A DNA stretch of 7,806 nucleotides, from positions 1 through 7,806 of the forward strand of contig CAMCOJ010000092.1 in the NCBI GenBank assembly GCA_945876405.1, in the 5' to 3' direction. The stretch is from an uncultured Ruminococcus sp. GTDB lineage: Bacteria; Bacillota; Clostridia; Oscillospirales; Ruminococcaceae. A model generated the notes under the pieces. The model did no database searches. It saw nothing but the letters and a program-made list of their open reading frames with translations, and was not told the origin of the DNA. Of this stretch, positions 6,084 to 7,806 are shown in pieces (the first letter of the stretch is position 1; the number at the start of each line of letters is the position of its first letter). The position numbers were made by a program, and so were the translations under genes.

Positions 6084-7181
6084 TTATTCAGGATATCTTG
6101 TCATTATATAGGTCAGAGTACTGTTTACTTCAGACCATGACATCTTTCTTCCCCAGTGAACTGAATTGTTGTAATTACCTTCAGCCAGAACAACTCCGCT
6201 TTCGTTCACCTCAAGTACAATTACAGAGTGTCCGTCATTGTTTACCCTGAGAATATCTCCGACTCTTATCTGATAGTCGCTCCAGTCATCTATCATTCTC
6301 GCCGGAAGATTACCGAATGCCGCATCTGAAAGCATAAACGCAAATCCGGCACATCCGAATCCCATGCTGTATATGCCACCGTTCCATGCATAGCTGTTAT
6401 CATTGGTCCACGGTGTTCCTTCAGGGTAAGTTTCCTTTAATGCAATCATTGCATTATAAATCTCAGGTGCCTCATGAACAGGTGAAGGGGTAGTAACAAC
6501 AGGAGGGTCTGTAACAACAGGAGGTGAAACAATACTGTCAATGTAAACGGTAGAAACACCGGCATTTTCAGGGCATTCTTCAGCAGTGAGAACCCTCTCT
6601 TCACCTGATTCATCAATAACAGTCACTTTCAGATTTTCTGCACTGAATTCATAATATCCTTCAGGAACACCTTCATTTATATCGTATTCCGCTATAAAAG
6701 CTGTGCCGCCGTATGAAGATGTTTCATCAGTTATATACTCTATCTCCGTATTTCCTTCCGATACTGACCACGACCACTGACCGAACATATCGCCTTCATT
6801 AATGTATGAAAGCAAGAAACTGCCGGAATCAAATTTTAAGTCAAGTGAAAATTTACTTATATTATAATCTGTCGGTGATAAAACCAAAGGAATGTATACC
6901 TTTTTCTCTGAGTAATCAACACTTGCCTCGCCAAGTCCGAAAAATGACTCCAAAGTATCCGGTGTCTCTGGTCCAGACAGTATCTGCTGTTTTAAATGAC
7001 ATACATCAAACACATCTGTTTTTCCGTCATCATTTATATCATACTCATCAGAAAACAAATCCGAATCAAGCATCAGATAATTTTTTAATCCGGAATAATC
7101 TGCACCGGCGGCTGCAGAAGCTGCGGATGCCGCCATTATTACTGATGCAAGAATCAATGACACTGTTTTTACTTTTTTCAT
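6084..7181 (-). CDS. Secreted dockerin-like / cohesin-like / cysteine hydrolase protein
   Basis: A 365-residue exported protein. Residues 1-25 are a signal peptide: KKVK, a hydrophobic core, then ASA-type cleavage near 23-25. Residues 28-69 resemble a dockerin with one complete calcium loop (DINDDGKTDVFD, 48-59, ligands D48, N50, D52, D59) followed by helix VCHLKQQIL; only the helix of a first repeat (GLKNYLML) remains. Residues 85-215 look like a cohesin-type or similar beta sandwich (VYIPLVLSP..., FSLDLKFD, EGYYEFSAENLKV). A PPVVT-repeat linker (219-234) leads to a C-terminal domain (240-363) with a Cys-His pair as in NlpC/P60 or CHAP hydrolases: C277 in GFGCAGFAF and H318 in NNDGHSVIVLEV, with E334 or N336 in AEGNYNN as possible third residues. 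The target may be cell-wall peptide or amide bonds; this is inferred. The start has GGAGG eight bases upstream. Confidence 0.8.
   Translation of the reverse strand: MKKVKTVSLILASVIMAASAASAAAGADYSGLKNYLMLDSDLFSDEYDINDDGKTDVFDVCHLKQQILSGPETPDTLESFFGLGEASVDYSEKKVYIPLVLSPTDYNISKFSLDLKFDSGSFLLSYINEGDMFGQWSWSVSEGNTEIEYITDETSSYGGTAFIAEYDINEGVPEGYYEFSAENLKVTVIDESGEERVLTAEECPENAGVSTVYIDSIVSPPVVTDPPVVTTPSPVHEAPEIYNAMIALKETYPEGTPWTNDNSYAWNGGIYSMGFGCAGFAFMLSDAAFGNLPARMIDDWSDYQIRVGDILRVNNDGHSVIVLEVNESGVVLAEGNYNNSVHWGRKMSWSEVNSTLTYIMTRYPE
6493..6524. repeat. Tandem 18-bp repeat coding for the Pro-Val-Thr linker
   Basis: The 14-mer GTAACAACAGGAGG occurs at 6493-6506 and again at 6511-6524, an 18-base period. 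In the minus-strand gene it encodes two six-residue units, PPVVTD and PPVVTT. This is a low-complexity linker of the kind found between domains of secreted proteins and may vary in copy number between strains. Confidence 0.75.
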
Positions 7182-7219
7182 TTAAACATCCTCCATATTG
7201 TAATTCAGTCATTTATTAT

Positions 7220-7248
7220 ATTATATCACCGTATAAATATTATTACAA
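7220..7248 (-). promoter_or_regulatory. Promoter of the secreted hydrolase gene
   Basis: In the 82-base gap upstream of the secreted-protein gene, the minus strand carries TTGTAA (7248-7243, four of six matches to -35), a 17-base spacer and a perfect TATAAT (7225-7220) preceded by TGA, an extended -10. An overlapping second TATAAT lies at 7220-7215. The predicted start near 7213 leaves a leader of about 32 bases with the GGAGG site. No hairpin terminator is visible after the sigma factor gene, so some read-through from it is possible. Confidence 0.6.
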
Positions 7249-7263
7249 GTAAAATGACACATA

Positions 7264-7762
7264 TTAAACATCCATTGTGTTATCCATACTTTTTTTAAGC
7301 TTTCCAAGTGCTTTTTTCTCAATTCTTGATACGTAACTTCTCGAAATATCGAGCTTGTCAGCAACCTCTTTCTGAGTCCTGGGCGAATATCCAAACAAGC
7401 CGTATCGCATCGATATAATTTCCAGTTCCCTTTCCTCAAGACAATCCTTAATCAACCCGTAAAGTTTCTTTGAATTGATAATGAGTTCCACATCATCGAT
7501 TACAGATTTGTCATCGGCTATTATATCCATGAGTGTAAGCTGGTTTCCGTCCTTGTCTGTGTCAATAGGTGTATCTATGTAGATGTCTCCTGCAGTTTTT
7601 TTCTGCTGCCTGAAATACATCAGAATTTCATTTTCTATACATCGGCTTGCATATGTTGCAAGCCTGCTGTTCTTGTCGCTCCTGAATGTTGAAACTGCCT
7701 TTATTAAACCTATTGTTCCTATAGAAATCAGTTCCTCCTGATCTTTTGATCTGGAATAGTAT
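7264..7762 (-). CDS. sigK: SigK-type sporulation sigma factor, 5'-truncated at the contig end
   Basis: An RNA polymerase sigma-70 family factor of the sporulation SigE/SigK branch. Genomic sequence supports 165 residues, starting inside region 2 at YYSRSKDQEELISIGTIGLIKAVSTF. Region 2.3-2.4 has the hallmark LATYASRCIENEILMYFR. The next stretch, KKTAGDIYIDTPIDTDKDGNQLTLMDI, fits SigK better than SigE. Region 4 has EERELEIISMRYGLFG and the -35-binding helix-turn-helix QKEVADKLDISRSYVSRIEKKALGKLKK. SigK proteins are usually about 230-240 residues, so roughly 70 N-terminal residues, including any processed pro-sequence, are missing. The apparent Met start at 7779 and the residues MCIRDR come from adapter sequence and are not real. 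In sporulating Firmicutes SigK directs late mother-cell genes; whether this host sporulates cannot be told from the window. Confidence 0.9.
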
Positions 7763-7806
7763 CTGTCTCTTATACACATCTGACGCTGCCGACGATACTC
7801 CTTGTG
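7763..7806. other. Illumina Nextera adapter at the contig end (artefact)
   Basis: The bases 7763-7781, CTGTCTCTTATACACATCT, are the 19-bp Tn5 mosaic end used in Nextera libraries. They are followed by GACGCTGCCGACGA (7782-7795), the rest of the Read 1 transposon tail in reverse complement. Then comes TACTCCTT (7796-7803), the reverse complement of i5 index AAGGAGTA (number 507, recalled from the Nextera set), and GTG, which begins the P5 segment. The order is exactly that of adapter read-through past a short insert, so nothing here belongs to the genome. Confidence 0.98.

Noticed and set aside
6493..6524. Tandem repeat as a CRISPR or mobile-element trace
   Set aside because: There are only two short copies with a 4-base gap, in frame, and they encode a Pro-Val-Thr linker. 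This is ordinary linker low complexity.
6806..7252. Plus-strand open frame of 148 codons
   Set aside because: It is antisense to the N-terminal half of the secreted hydrolase gene, with no ribosome site and no recognisable domain.
7763..7781. Mosaic end as evidence of a natural Tn5/IS50 insertion
   Set aside because: The 19-mer is directly followed by sequencing-adapter and index sequence rather than by transposon genes, and no target-site duplication can be seen. It is a library artefact.

Overview
The window looks like a chromosomal contig end from a Gram-positive gut or rumen Clostridia, most likely Ruminococcus or a close relative in Oscillospiraceae. The clues are the moderately AT-rich bases, strong AGGAGG-type ribosome sites, a sporulation-type sigma factor, a secreted protein with a dockerin-type calcium motif, and a catalytic domain of a type I associate with ruminococci. 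The genus is an inference.

Positions 1-4986 hold a two-component system and a divergently transcribed ABC exporter. On the minus strand a DesK/NarL-type histidine kinase (506-1582, TTG start) overlaps its LuxR/NarL-type response regulator (1-509, C-terminus outside the window) by four bases. On the plus strand an ATPase (1727-2677) and two ABC-2 type permeases (2680-3807 and 3794-4954) form a tight operon ending at a strong hairpin terminator. The gene content matches the linearmycin-resistance module of Bacillus subtilis (LnrJK-LnrLMN, formerly YfiJK-YfiLMN). The 144-base divergent region holds two inverted repeats whose centres are exactly 22 bp apart. They sit just upstream of a near-consensus promoter for the exporter, and the distal one covers the -35 of a candidate promoter for the kinase. 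The simplest reading is that the kinase senses membrane or antimicrobial stress and the phosphorylated regulator binds the two sites, switching on the exporter and possibly damping its own operon.

Positions 4987-7762 are all on the minus strand. Reading in the direction of transcription: a 5'-truncated SigK-type sporulation sigma factor; a promoter; a secreted protein made of a dockerin-like motif, a cohesin-like beta domain, a Pro/Thr/Val linker and an NlpC/P60- or CHAP-like cysteine hydrolase; then, 24 bases later, mnmA for tRNA 2-thiouridylation. mnmA converges on the exporter operon and the two share one bidirectional terminator.

The last 44 bases (7763-7806) are not genomic. They are Illumina Nextera adapter: the 19-bp Tn5 mosaic end, the rest of the Read 1 tail, an 8-base i5 index and the first bases of P5. 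Translated backwards, they add a spurious MCIRDR start to the sigma factor. The true contig ends at about 7762.
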